Of a stretch of 64,000 nucleotides of DNA, positions 34,849-43,574 are shown piece after piece. Both the position numbers and the translations under genes were made by a program. Each line of letters starts with the position of its first letter. The stretch's first letter is position 1. The notes beneath the pieces are model-generated. The model saw nothing but the letters and a program-made list of their open reading frames with translations. It ran no database searches and was not told where the DNA came from. The DNA is from Bog-756 sp963738545 (GTDB taxonomy: Bacteria; Actinomycetota; Acidimicrobiia; Acidimicrobiales; RAAP-2): positions 1 through 64,000 of the forward strand of contig CAVTXA010000003.1 in the NCBI GenBank assembly GCA_963738545.1, read 5' to 3'.

Positions 34849-34863
34849 CTGACGGACCGTCAG
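34849..34863. promoter_or_regulatory. Palindromic operator overlapping the promoter of the amidohydrolase-ACAD operon
   Basis: CTGACGGACCGTCAG is a perfect 7-bp inverted repeat with a 1-nt centre. TGACGG inside it (34850-34855) is 17 bp upstream of TACACT (34873-34878), so it also forms the -35. The ATG at 34885 comes 6 nt after the -10, implying a leaderless mRNA repressed by a factor bound here. Confidence 0.6.
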
Positions 34864-34884
34864 ACCAGGCGGTACACTCGCCCC

Positions 34885-36084
34885 ATGGCCGAACTGCCCT
34901 GGATCATCTCCGTCGACGACCACGTGGTGGAACCACCCAACGTCTGGATGGACCGCCTTCCGAAGAAGTACCACGACGTCGGTCCGCGGATCGTGCGCGC
35001 CCCGATGGGCGAGATCACCTTCGTGGGCGGCAAGCTCACCGTGGTGCCCGGCGCCGAGGGGTTCCCCACCGACTGGTGGTACTACGAGGACCTGAAGCGC
35101 CCACTGCTGCGGGTCGACTCGGCCGTGGGCGTGCCCCGTGACGAGGTGACGATGCGCGGTGTGACCTACGGGGACATGCGCCCGGGCTCCTATGAGGTGA
35201 AGGCCAGGCTCGAGGACATGGACGTCAACCACCTCGAGGCCTCCTTGTGCTTCCCGACCTTCCCCCGCTTCTGCGGGCAGACGTTCACCGAGGCGGCCGA
35301 CAAGGAACTCGCCCTCCTGTGCGTGAAGGCCTACAACGACTGGATGGTCGAGGAGTGGTGCGGCCCGGAGGCCAAGGGCCGGCTCATCCCCCTGTGCCTC
35401 GTGCCGCTGTGGGACGCCGAACTGGCTGCTGCCGAGGTGCGGCGCAACGCCGAGCGCGGGGTGCGGGCCGTCTGCTTCAGCGAGATCCCCCCGTTCCTCG
35501 GCCTGCCCTCGGTCCACGATCCCGACCACTACTGGGACCCGTTCTTCCGGGCGTGTGAGGAGACCAGGACGGTGGTCAACATGCACATCGGCTCGTCGTC
35601 CAAAATGCCGTCCACCTCGGCCGACGCCCCTCCGGCGGTGGGATCCACCCTCACCCACTCCAACGCCACCTACTCCATGGTGGATTTCATGTTCTCGGGA
35701 GTGCTGGTTCGGTTCCCCGAGCTCAAGCTGGCCTACGCCGAGGGGCAGATCGGCTGGATCCCTTACATCCTCGAGCGGGCCGACACCGTGTGGGAGGAGA
35801 ACCGGGGCTGGGGCGGCGTGGCCGACATCGTTCCCGAGCCCCCCTCGACCTACTTCTACCGCCAGATCTACGGCTGCTTCTTCAGCGATGCCTTCGGCCT
35901 CAAGAACATCGAGTCCATCGGCGTGGACAACATCACCTACGAGTCCGACTACCCCCACTCCGACTCCACCTGGCCCGAGACCCGTCAGATCGCCGAGAAG
36001 CAGATGAAGGACCTGACCGAGGAGCAGATCTACAAGATCGTCCGCGGCAACGCCATCAAGCTCTACGACCTCGACTTCAAGTGA
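34885..36084 (+). CDS. Amidohydrolase-family metal-dependent hydrolase/decarboxylase
   Basis: A 399-residue TIM-barrel protein of the amidohydrolase-2 (ACMSD-like) family. ISVDDHVVEPPNVW gives the first metal-site motif (here DDH in place of DxH-type). NMHIGSS carries the central His, and YESDYPHSDSTWP the final metal Asp. EEQIYKIVRGNAIKLYDLD is the family C-terminal helix. Members hydrolyse or decarboxylate ring compounds and CoA-linked acids. It leads an operon with two ACAD subunits and an LLM enzyme (gaps 54, 34 and 4 bp), so it probably acts in the breakdown of one cyclic substrate. The start is fixed by the leaderless promoter. Confidence 0.85.
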   Translation: MAELPWIISVDDHVVEPPNVWMDRLPKKYHDVGPRIVRAPMGEITFVGGKLTVVPGAEGFPTDWWYYEDLKRPLLRVDSAVGVPRDEVTMRGVTYGDMRPGSYEVKARLEDMDVNHLEASLCFPTFPRFCGQTFTEAADKELALLCVKAYNDWMVEEWCGPEAKGRLIPLCLVPLWDAELAAAEVRRNAERGVRAVCFSEIPPFLGLPSVHDPDHYWDPFFRACEETRTVVNMHIGSSSKMPSTSADAPPAVGSTLTHSNATYSMVDFMFSGVLVRFPELKLAYAEGQIGWIPYILERADTVWEENRGWGGVADIVPEPPSTYFYRQIYGCFFSDAFGLKNIESIGVDNITYESDYPHSDSTWPETRQIAEKQMKDLTEEQIYKIVRGNAIKLYDLDFK

Positions 36085-36138
36085 GCCGCCCGGCACGCCG
36101 GTCCCGGGTCCCACGGGCCCCGGCCTAGGGCCCCCGTC

Positions 36139-37368
36139 ATGGACCTCCGCTACACCGACGCCGAGCAGGCGTTCCGGGGAGAGCTGCGCCAGTGGCTGGC
36201 CGAGACGCTTCCCGGACTGCCACCCAAGCCCGCGCCCACCGACTGGCCGGGACGCCGCGCCTACGACACCCACTTCCAGCGGCTGCTGTTCGACGCCGGC
36301 TACGCCGGGGTGGACTGGCCCGTGGAGGGCGGCGGCCGGGGCTCCTCCCCCGTCGAGGAGCTGGTATTCAAAGAGGAGCTGGAGCGGGCCCACGCCCCCT
36401 ATGTGGGTGTCAACTTCGTCGGTCTCCTCCACGCCGGGCCCACCATCATCGCCGAGGGCACCCCCGAGCAGCGCCAGCGCTACCTGCCCGCCATCCTGAA
36501 GGGGGACGAGGTCTGGTGCCAGGGCTTCTCCGAGCCCGACGCCGGCTCGGACCTCGCCTCCATGCGCACCCGGGCGATGCGGGACGGCGACCACTACGTC
36601 GTGACCGGCTCCAAGATCTGGACCTCGCACGCCGAAGTGGCGGACCACTGTGAGCTCCTGGTGCGGACGGGGGACGAGGACAGCCGCCACCGGGGCATCT
36701 CGTGGCTGATCCTCCCCATGGACACCCCCGGGGTGGAGATCCGCCCACTGACCACCATCGCCGGCTCCACCGAGTTCGCCGAACTCTTCCTCGACGAGGT
36801 GCGGGTGCCGGTGACCAACCGGGTCGGTGACGAGAACGACGGGTGGCGGGTGACCATGGTCACCCTCAGCTTCGAACGGGGCACCGCCTTCGTGGGCGAC
36901 CTCCTCGAGGCGTTCGAACTCCTCTCGGCCACGGTGGCCCTGGCCCGTCGCACCGGGGCCTGGGCCGATCCCGGGGTCCGCCGCCAGGCCGGCCACCTGC
37001 GGGCCGAGCTCGACGCCCTGTGGGCCCTGACCAAGCGAAACGTCTCCCAGGCCGCCCGCACGGGTATCCCCGGGGTGGGGGGCACCTTCTTCAAGCTGGC
37101 CTACACCGAGACACGCTCGAAGCTCGGTGAATACTCCCTCTCCCTCCTGGGCCGGGCCGGATTAGCCGCCGATGATGTCGAGGGTGGGGACGGCCTCGGC
37201 CCACTGCCCTCGGCCACCATGGTCGAGGACTGGCTACGCGGCATCTCGCTCACCATCGCCGCCGGCACCTCCCAGATCCAGCGGAACATCGTCGGCGAGC
37301 GCATCCTCGGACTCCCGAAGGAGCCGTCCGGACCACCCAAGCCGGCCGGGCCAGGGGTCAACCCATGA
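36139..37368 (+). CDS. Acyl-CoA dehydrogenase, large subunit of a second pair
   Basis: 409 residues, full ACAD fold. VWCQGFSEPDAGSDLASM is the FAD loop, SKIWTSHAEVADHCELLVRT the substrate/FAD strand and SFERGTAFVGDLLEAFELL the helix G region. IAAGTSQIQRNIVGERILGLPKE is the C-terminus. As in the pair at 28-30 kb, the Y-E-G-T Glu is replaced (AAGT). Its partner starts 34 bp downstream. It probably forms a heteromer that dehydrogenates a bulky CoA ester in the pathway of the flanking amidohydrolase. Confidence 0.88.
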   Translation: MDLRYTDAEQAFRGELRQWLAETLPGLPPKPAPTDWPGRRAYDTHFQRLLFDAGYAGVDWPVEGGGRGSSPVEELVFKEELERAHAPYVGVNFVGLLHAGPTIIAEGTPEQRQRYLPAILKGDEVWCQGFSEPDAGSDLASMRTRAMRDGDHYVVTGSKIWTSHAEVADHCELLVRTGDEDSRHRGISWLILPMDTPGVEIRPLTTIAGSTEFAELFLDEVRVPVTNRVGDENDGWRVTMVTLSFERGTAFVGDLLEAFELLSATVALARRTGAWADPGVRRQAGHLRAELDALWALTKRNVSQAARTGIPGVGGTFFKLAYTETRSKLGEYSLSLLGRAGLAADDVEGGDGLGPLPSATMVEDWLRGISLTIAAGTSQIQRNIVGERILGLPKEPSGPPKPAGPGVNP

Positions 37369-37402
37369 CGGGAACGATCGGCGGACACGAAGGGGGCCGG
37401 CC

Positions 37403-38410
37403 GTGGACTTCGAACTGACCGAGCTCCAGCGCGAGCTGGCCGAGGGCATGCGCCGGCTGTGCGAGGGCCAGTTCGGCCTCGAGCACCTCCGGGCCTACGA
37501 GTCGGCCGACCGGGTGGTCGACCGCACCGACTGGCGACAGCTGGGCGAGGCCGGTGTGTTCAACCTGTGCCGGCCCGAGTCCGAGGACGGGGTGGGGCTC
37601 GGACTGGCCGAGGCCTCCCTGGTCTTCGAGGAGCTGGGACGGGCCCTGGTGCCGGGACCGTTGGTGGCCACCCACCTGGCGGCGGGGACCATCGACGGAG
37701 CGGCCGACGGCACGGTGGTGGTAGGGCTGATCGAGGCCCGGGCGACCACCGACAGCGACGTCATCCCCCTGGTCATCGAGTACCTCGACGACCTCGACGT
37801 GCTCTTGGTGCTGTCCGACGCCGGTGTGCGCTCGCTCGATCCCACCGCCGTGGACGCCATCCGCCTCCAGCGGCCCATGGACCCGCTGACCCCGGTGTGG
37901 AGCGTGACCGATCTTCCCACCGGAGCGGCCGTCGCCGGGCCCGACACCGCCGACCGGTGGCGCCGGGTGGGTCGGGTGCTCACCGCCGCCCTGCAGGTCG
38001 GCGCAGCCGCCTGGGTGACCGACCTGGCCGTCGAGTACGCCAAGCAGCGCCGCCAGTTCGGGCGGCCCATCGGTGGGTTCCAGGCCGTCAAGCACCTCTG
38101 CGCCGACATGGCCGTCCGGGCCGAGATGGCCCGGTGCGCGGTGCACGCCGCCGCCGTCACCGCCGATCAGCCCGACGTCGGTGACCTGGACGTGGCCGCG
38201 GCCGGAGCCAAGCTCCTGGCCGACGAGGCGGCCATCACCAACGGCCGCTCGTGCATCCAGGTGCACGGCGGCATGGGCTTCACCTGGGACGTCCCCGCCC
38301 ATCTGGCCTACAAGCGGTCACGGGTGCTGGCCACCCGGTTCGGTACCGATGATGCGTTGGCCGAGCAGCTGGCCCACGCCATTCCGGTACCGACGGGCGA
38401 CGTACGCTAA
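37403..38410 (+). CDS. Acyl-CoA dehydrogenase, small partner subunit
   Basis: 335 residues from GTG 37403 (VDFELTELQRELAEGMRRL). It keeps the ACAD C-terminal bundle (KQRRQFGRPIGGFQAVKHLCADMA, IQVHGGMGFTWDVPAHLAYKRS) but its middle domain is eroded and the FAD loop motif is missing. Such short subunits structure the FAD site of the full-length partner in actinobacterial heterotetrameric ACADs. It stops 4 bp before the LLM gene. Confidence 0.87.
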   Translation: MDFELTELQRELAEGMRRLCEGQFGLEHLRAYESADRVVDRTDWRQLGEAGVFNLCRPESEDGVGLGLAEASLVFEELGRALVPGPLVATHLAAGTIDGAADGTVVVGLIEARATTDSDVIPLVIEYLDDLDVLLVLSDAGVRSLDPTAVDAIRLQRPMDPLTPVWSVTDLPTGAAVAGPDTADRWRRVGRVLTAALQVGAAAWVTDLAVEYAKQRRQFGRPIGGFQAVKHLCADMAVRAEMARCAVHAAAVTADQPDVGDLDVAAAGAKLLADEAAITNGRSCIQVHGGMGFTWDVPAHLAYKRSRVLATRFGTDDALAEQLAHAIPVPTGDVR

Positions 38411-38414
38411 GCCG

Positions 38415-39395
38415 GTGAGCGACAGCCCGGTCCCCCTCCCCACCGACACGGTCCCCGTCCTGCCCGTCGGGCGCCTGGCGTTCGGGATGCAACTCCCCAT
38501 CCAGTCCCAGTCCACCATCTACACCCAGGCCTGGGAGACGGCGGCGGGCCCGGACGAACTGGCCCGGGTGGCCCTGGCCTGCGAGGCGGCCGGCTTCTTC
38601 TACGTCGGCGTCTGCGACCACACCTTCATCCCCGAGCGGCTGGCCGGGGCCATGAGCACCACCTGGTACGACACCGTCGCCACCCTGGGCTGGCTGGCCG
38701 GGATCACCACGACGGTCCGCCTGCTCTCGCACATCTACGTGGTGGCCCTCCGCCACCCGCTCCGGGCGGCCAAGGAGTTCGCCACCCTCGACGCCCTGTC
38801 CCACGGACGGATCATCTGCGGCGTGGGTGCCGGCCACGTCAACGAGGAGTTCGACCAGATGGGCCCGCCGTTCGACCACCGCGGCCCGGCCACCGACGAG
38901 GCCATCGCCGGGCTGATGGCCGGGCTGGTCGACGAGTTTCCCGTCCTGGACGGACCCATCTGGAAGGCCTCGGGCCTCGGCCTGCGACCCCGGCCGGTGC
39001 AGAGCCCCCGCCCCCCCGTCTGGACCGGCGGCTCGTCGCCGGCCGCCCTGCGACGGACGGCCCGGTTCGCCGACGGCTGGCTGCCCCAGTCCCTCGGTCC
39101 CAACGTCGAGCTGCTGAGTGAGCTCCATCGACTGCGTAAGCAGTACCGCCCCGGTGCCCCCCTCGACATCGGGGCCATCGCCGCGCCGTTCCACGTCGGC
39201 CCACCGTCGGCCGGCTCCGAGCTCCCTCCGGGCACGGTGGCCGGCAGCGCCGAACAGATCGCCGAGTACCTCGCGCCCTACAGCGACGCCGGGGTGGGCC
39301 AGGTGCAGGTCCGCTTCCCCACCGGCTCGGTGGAGGAGCAGTGTGACCAGATCGCCGCCTTCGGCGACACGGTTATCCCCCTCGTCGGCTCCTGA
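38415..39395 (+). CDS. LLM-class (luciferase-like) F420-dependent oxidoreductase
   Basis: 326 residues from GTG 38415. The barrel shows RVALACEAAGFFYVGVCDHTFIP, VRLLSHIYVVALRHPLRAAKEFATLDALSHGR, CGVGAGHVNEEFDQMG and PPVWTGGSSPAALRRTARFADGWLP, all LLM motifs. F420 rather than FMN use is inferred from the family in actinobacteria. It is the last gene of the amidohydrolase operon and may oxidise an alcohol or reduce a double bond. The broken gene at 2305 belongs to the same superfamily. Confidence 0.87.
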   Translation: MSDSPVPLPTDTVPVLPVGRLAFGMQLPIQSQSTIYTQAWETAAGPDELARVALACEAAGFFYVGVCDHTFIPERLAGAMSTTWYDTVATLGWLAGITTTVRLLSHIYVVALRHPLRAAKEFATLDALSHGRIICGVGAGHVNEEFDQMGPPFDHRGPATDEAIAGLMAGLVDEFPVLDGPIWKASGLGLRPRPVQSPRPPVWTGGSSPAALRRTARFADGWLPQSLGPNVELLSELHRLRKQYRPGAPLDIGAIAAPFHVGPPSAGSELPPGTVAGSAEQIAEYLAPYSDAGVGQVQVRFPTGSVEEQCDQIAAFGDTVIPLVGS

Positions 39396-39466
39396 CCACC
39401 GCGGCCTCGTTCCTCCACCGGGTGGATCGCCGGATCGGTGACCGACGTACTGGCTACAGTCCGGAG

Positions 39467-40066
39467 ATGGTCGACGGTGGGACGATCGATGTCAGACCGG
39501 CCGGCCCGGCTCGCCTGGCCGCCCTGGCTCCCGTGTTCGGGCACGCCTTCGTCGACGATCCCATGATGTGCTGGACCCTGGGCAATCCCCGGCGGGCGCT
39601 CGACCGGTTCACACCGTTCTTCGCAGCCTTCCTCGAGCAGGTGCTCGAGCACGGTGTGGTCTGGGAGGCCGGCGCGGCGGACGGCGCCGCCGTCTGGGTC
39701 CCGCCCGGCCTGTTCGAGGCCTGGACCGAGCACCCGTGGAACCACCCGCGCATCCTCGAGCTCGCCGACGACGGGGGGCGGCGCTACGACGCCTTCTGGT
39801 CCTGGATCGACCGTCACGGCCCGAAGGAGCCACGTTGGCTGCTCGACTCCATCGCCGTGGATCCCCTGGTCCAGGGCCGGGGGTACGGGTCGGCCCTGAT
39901 CGCCGCCGGCCTGGAGCGGGCCCGGGCCGACGGCATCGGCGCCTTCCTGTCCACGGGAACCGAAGGCAACGTGGCCATCTACGGGAGGTTCGGCTTTCGG
40001 GTCGTGGAGGAAGTGGACGCACCGGACCACGGCCCGCACATCTGGTTCATGCAGTGGGATCCATGA
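39467..40066 (+). CDS. GNAT-family N-acetyltransferase
   Basis: A 199-residue protein ending in the GNAT acetyl-CoA site: WLLDSIAVDPLVQGRGYGSALIAAGLERARADG (Q/R-x-x-G-x-G/A loop), TGTEGNVAIYGRFGFRVVEE and the last strand HIWFMQWDP. It transfers an acetyl group from acetyl-CoA to an unknown amine. A TACAGT box ends 6 nt before ATG 39467, so the mRNA is probably leaderless and separate from the upstream operon. Confidence 0.85.
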   Translation: MVDGGTIDVRPAGPARLAALAPVFGHAFVDDPMMCWTLGNPRRALDRFTPFFAAFLEQVLEHGVVWEAGAADGAAVWVPPGLFEAWTEHPWNHPRILELADDGGRRYDAFWSWIDRHGPKEPRWLLDSIAVDPLVQGRGYGSALIAAGLERARADGIGAFLSTGTEGNVAIYGRFGFRVVEEVDAPDHGPHIWFMQWDP

Positions 40067-40108
40067 TGACCGACCGCCGGTCATCGGGTCCTCCTCCTCG
40101 TCCGAGGC

Positions 40109-40148
40109 GGTGAGACTGCAGCGCCGGTGAGACTGCAGCGCCGGTGAG
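40109..40148. repeat. 17-bp tandem repeat
   Basis: The 17-bp unit GGTGAGACTGCAGCGCC is present exactly at 40109-40125 and 40126-40142 and begins again at 40143. It is followed by three GCCCGTC units, in the gap between the convergent GNAT and Thr-rich genes. Probably replication slippage. Confidence 0.8.
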
Positions 40149-40165
40149 CTCAGCCCGTCAGCCCG

Positions 40166-40741
40166 TCAGCCCGTCGGTCCGGTCGTGCGCACCGTGGTCG
40201 TGGTGGTGCCGGCGCCCCCCGTGCCGGTCGTTCCCGTCGACCCCGATCCCAAGGTGTTGCCCGTCCCGGTGGTCCCCGAGCCCCCGTTGCCCGACACCGT
40301 CGTGGTGGTGGAGGTCGACGTCGAGGTGGAAGGGCTGGCCGGGAACGTCGTCGTGGGTGGCGGCACCGCCGGGACGGTGGTCGTCGTCGCCGGAGGGGCG
40401 GTGGTCGTTGTGCTGGTCGTGTTGACCGGCGTGGCGTTGGGAACGAACACATCACCCTGCGGCGTGTGGAGGACCACGCCGGTGGAGGTCGACTGGGGTG
40501 GGTAGAAGTACAGCAACGTGGCCAGACCGATGAAGGCCACGGCCATCAGGAAGGTGGAGCGTCGGACGGGGAACCGCCGGCTCATCGGCACCGACATGAA
40601 TCCCACCAGTGCACTGTGTCTCACCGCGTCGTCGGCGGGATCCTTGCGCTCCCAGGGGGCCCGCGCCCGGGGCGTGGAAAGGGTCTCCTCGGATCCCTCG
40701 TCGTCGGGTCCGGCGTCCGAACCGCGGTCGCCGCCTGTCAC
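40166..40741 (-). CDS. Membrane-anchored Thr-rich protein
   Basis: A 191-residue protein from GTG 40741, whose GTGA overlaps the stop of the MscS-like gene. An N-terminal cytosolic part of about 60 residues leads to one membrane helix (TFLMAVAFIGLATLLYFYP). About 110 residues rich in Thr, Ser, Gly and Pro follow outside the cell and end TTTTTVRTTGPTG. There is no enzymatic domain. A long Thr/Pro tail suggests a cell-wall-spanning, possibly O-glycosylated, stalk. It is coupled to a mechanosensitive channel, so it might report or anchor the wall near that channel; this is inference. Confidence 0.65.
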   Translation of the reverse strand: MTGGDRGSDAGPDDEGSEETLSTPRARAPWERKDPADDAVRHSALVGFMSVPMSRRFPVRRSTFLMAVAFIGLATLLYFYPPQSTSTGVVLHTPQGDVFVPNATPVNTTSTTTTAPPATTTTVPAVPPPTTTFPASPSTSTSTSTTTTVSGNGGSGTTGTGNTLGSGSTGTTGTGGAGTTTTTVRTTGPTG

Positions 40742-41544
40742 GACGGTCCGTCGCCGATCGACGGCGAGCTCACGCCGGCCGAGCGCAGCGCGGTGGTGGC
40801 CCGAAGGCGGATCTCGCGGGCGACCTCGAACTGGCGCCCGGGGAGCGTCCGGGCGATGAGCCGGAGCTGCACGTAGCCGACGTCGATGGTCTCCACCCCG
40901 GCCACCACCGGGTCGCCCAGCAGCAGCCCGTGCCACTCGGGATCGGCGGCCATGTCGGAGAACATGTCCTTCAGGAGGCCGGTGACCCGCTCGAGATCCT
41001 CGGTGACCGAGACCGGGATGTCGATCACGGCCCGTGACCAGTCCTTGGACAGGTTGGTCACCTGGCGCAGGGCGCTGTTGGGCACCACCACCAGCTCACC
41101 CTGGGCCGTACGCACCTTGGTGACTCGGAGCGTCAGCTCCTCGACCGTGCCGGTGATGCCGGTGGCCTGGCCGGGGACGGACAGCCGGATGACGTCACCG
41201 AAGGCGAACTGGTGCTCGGCGAAGAGGAAGAAGCCAGCCAGCAGGTCCCCCACCATCTGCTGGGCCCCGAAGCCGAGCCCGATCCCGATCACCGTGGCCG
41301 GGGCCACCAGGGTGGTGAGCGGGATGCCCAACCGGTCGAGGGCCAGGATGGCGGTGATGAACCCCACGAGGGCGACCACCACCCACTCCACGGCCTCGCT
41401 CACCGCCCGGGACCGTTTGAGGCCCTCGGAGGCCACCTGACCCGACTCGATCTGGGCCCGGATCTGGCCATCGACCCAGCCCCGCCGGCGCGCCCCCACC
41501 CAGTGGGCGAACCTGATGAAGAGACCGGCTCCGAGCACGAGCAC
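40738..41544 (-). CDS. Small-conductance mechanosensitive channel (MscS family)
   Basis: 268 residues. Two or three membrane helices include VEWVVVALVGFITAILALDRLGI and the pore helix VIGIGLGFGAQQMVGDLLAGFFLF, which has the Gly/Ala-rich packing of MscS TM3. The beta domain reads VEELTLRVTKVRTAQGELVVVPNS, the MscS signature. It would release osmolytes on hypo-osmotic stress. The start is GTG 41544; an in-frame stop lies 39 nt upstream and no ATG is available. Compared with E. coli MscS, the N-terminus is short by about one helix. Confidence 0.85.
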   Translation of the reverse strand: MLVLGAGLFIRFAHWVGARRRGWVDGQIRAQIESGQVASEGLKRSRAVSEAVEWVVVALVGFITAILALDRLGIPLTTLVAPATVIGIGLGFGAQQMVGDLLAGFFLFAEHQFAFGDVIRLSVPGQATGITGTVEELTLRVTKVRTAQGELVVVPNSALRQVTNLSKDWSRAVIDIPVSVTEDLERVTGLLKDMFSDMAADPEWHGLLLGDPVVAGVETIDVGYVQLRLIARTLPGRQFEVAREIRLRATTALRSAGVSSPSIGDGPS

Positions 41545-41681
41545 GACCGCAGGGAGCAGATGGTTCTGGAACCAGGCGTGGTGGATGGAGGGAAATTACC
41601 ATCCAGCCGACCGTCGGCTTCCGCTCTCGGAAATGGCCGGGCGCCGATCGGCCCGAGCGGGGGCACCCGGCGTACCGTAAA

Positions 41682-41696
41682 CTGACGGTCTGTCAG
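41682..41696. promoter_or_regulatory. Palindromic operator upstream of the D-aminoacylase-like gene
   Basis: CTGACGGTCTGTCAG, flanked so that AACTGAC/GTCAGTT is a perfect 7-bp inverted repeat. It lies 45 bp before ATG 41742 and overlaps a possible TAAACT -10 box. It matches the palindromes at 34849 and 43575. Confidence 0.6.
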
Positions 41697-41741
41697 TTCT
41701 GGCCTTCGGCCCGATCTTCCCACCACGGAGGGACCATCACC

Positions 41742-43475
41742 ATGCTCGACTACGTCATCCGCAACGGCCTGGTCGTCGACGGGACCGGGGCTCCCGGCCG
41801 TCGGGCCGACGTCGGCATCCGCGACGGCAGGATCGTGGCCGTGGGCGAGGTGGAAGAAGCGGGCACCACCGAGCTCGATGCCGAGGGCCTGGTGGTGGCA
41901 CCGGGCATCATCGACCCCCACACCCACTACGACGCCCAGCTGTTCTGGGACCCCACGGCCTCGCCGTCCAACCTCCACGGCGTGACCACGGTGATCGGCG
42001 GCAACTGCGGCTTCACCCTGGCGCCGATCAAGGCCGAGGATCACGACTACATCCGCCGGATGATGGCCAAGGTGGAGGGGATGCCCCTGGTGGCCCTGGA
42101 GGACGGCCTGCCCTGGGACTGGACCAGCTTCGGCGACTACCTGGGCAAGCTGGAGGGGAACCTCGGCGTCAACGCCGGCTTCCTCGTCGGTCACTGCGCC
42201 CTGCGTCGCTGGGTGATGGGCGAAGAGCGGGGTGACGAGGTGGCCAGCGACGACGAGGTGTCCGAGATGGCCCGGTTGTTGTCCGAATCCCTCGAGGCCG
42301 GCGGTCTGGGCTTCTCGTCGTCCCAGTCCCGCACGCACTCCGACGGCGACGGCAAGCCGATCTCCTCGCGCCACGCCGACCGCCGCGAGATGCTGGCCTT
42401 CTGCGAGGTGGTCCGCGACCATCCCGGCACCACCCTCGAGTACATCACCAGCGGTTGCCTCGATACCTTCTCCGACGAGGAGATCGGCCTCATGGTGGCC
42501 ATGACCACCACGGCCCGACGGCCGCTCAACTGGAACCTGTTGACCATCGACTCACGCACGCCCGACAAGACGGCCCGCCAGCTCGAGGCCTCGGCCCGGG
42601 CGGCGGAGGCCGGAGGCCGCATCGTGGCGCTGACCATGCCCACCCTGGTGCCGATGAACATGAGCTTCCGCAACCACTGCGCCCTGTTCCTCATCCCCGG
42701 ATGGGGCGACGTGATGGGCCTGCCGGTGGACCAGCGCATCGAGAAGCTGTCGGACCCCGTGGTGCGCGCCCGGCTCGACGAGCTGGCCCACTCCGAGGAC
42801 GCCGGGGTGTTCCGCCGGCTGGCCAGCTGGGCCAACTACATCATCGGTGACACCTTCGCCCCGGAGAACAAGGGGCTCAGCTGGCGCGACGTCGGATCGA
42901 TCGCCGCCGAGCAGGGCAAGGAACCCTTCGACGCCCTCTTGGACCTGGTCATCGCCGACGAGCTCCGCACCGTGCTGTGGCCCAAGGCCTCCGACGGCGA
43001 CGACGCCTCGTGGCAGGCCCGGGTGGCGGTGTGGGACGACCCCGGGGCCATGGTGGGTGGCTCGGACGCCGGCGCCCACCTCGACCGCATGTGCGGCTCC
43101 AACTATCCGACCTCGTTCCTCGGCGACTGCCTGCGCAAGCGGAAGCTCGTACCCCTCGAGCGGGCCGTCCAGCTGATGACCGAGGCACCGGCCGCGCTGT
43201 TCGGGCTGCACGACCGGGGACGGGTCGCCGAGGGACTGGCCGCCGACCTCTTCGTCTTCGATCCGGCGACCGTGGGATCAGAGCCGGCCACCCTGGTCCA
43301 TGACCTGCCCGGCGGCAGCCCCCGCCTCATCGCCGACGCCCTCGGGGTGGTACGGGTCCTGGTCAACGGCGTCGAGACCGTCGCCGACGGGAAGCCCACG
43401 GGCAACCTCCCCGGCAGCCTGCTCAAGTCGGGCCGGGACACGGTCACCGTCGATCCCTCCGCCGCCGCCCGCTGA
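41742..43475 (+). CDS. N-acyl-D-amino-acid deacylase-like amidohydrolase
   Basis: 577 residues of the D-aminoacylase/D-hydantoinase-like amidohydrolase branch. The N-terminal beta sandwich (VIRNGLVVDGTGAPGRRADVGI) is followed by PGIIDPHTHYDAQLFWDP (HxH metal ligands), GGNCGFTLAP, the barrel, and the last metal Asp in MVGGSDAGAHLDRM. It would cleave an amide or lactam. Closest actinobacterial paralogs are often found in catabolic clusters with unknown substrates. GGAGGG precedes ATG 41742. The CTGACGnnnYGTCAG operator upstream links it to the amidohydrolase-ACAD operon and the aldehyde dehydrogenase. Confidence 0.85.
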   Translation: MLDYVIRNGLVVDGTGAPGRRADVGIRDGRIVAVGEVEEAGTTELDAEGLVVAPGIIDPHTHYDAQLFWDPTASPSNLHGVTTVIGGNCGFTLAPIKAEDHDYIRRMMAKVEGMPLVALEDGLPWDWTSFGDYLGKLEGNLGVNAGFLVGHCALRRWVMGEERGDEVASDDEVSEMARLLSESLEAGGLGFSSSQSRTHSDGDGKPISSRHADRREMLAFCEVVRDHPGTTLEYITSGCLDTFSDEEIGLMVAMTTTARRPLNWNLLTIDSRTPDKTARQLEASARAAEAGGRIVALTMPTLVPMNMSFRNHCALFLIPGWGDVMGLPVDQRIEKLSDPVVRARLDELAHSEDAGVFRRLASWANYIIGDTFAPENKGLSWRDVGSIAAEQGKEPFDALLDLVIADELRTVLWPKASDGDDASWQARVAVWDDPGAMVGGSDAGAHLDRMCGSNYPTSFLGDCLRKRKLVPLERAVQLMTEAPAALFGLHDRGRVAEGLAADLFVFDPATVGSEPATLVHDLPGGSPRLIADALGVVRVLVNGVETVADGKPTGNLPGSLLKSGRDTVTVDPSAAAR

Positions 43476-43574
43476 CCGGGCCGACCTGACTGGGGCTCCC
43501 CACACTCCTTGACTCACCCACCGTCGAGCGGCGGCGCCCTCGATCTGCCGTTCCGGCACCGACGACCTACACTG

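Noticed and set aside
34771..36996. 741-residue minus-strand open frame
   Set aside because: It is the shadow of the amidohydrolase and ACAD genes in high-GC DNA: Gly/His/Val-rich, no domain, no start signal, while the plus-strand genes show clear families.
40109..40160. Short repeats as a CRISPR array
   Set aside because: The 17-bp units are directly tandem with no spacers and there are no cas genes.
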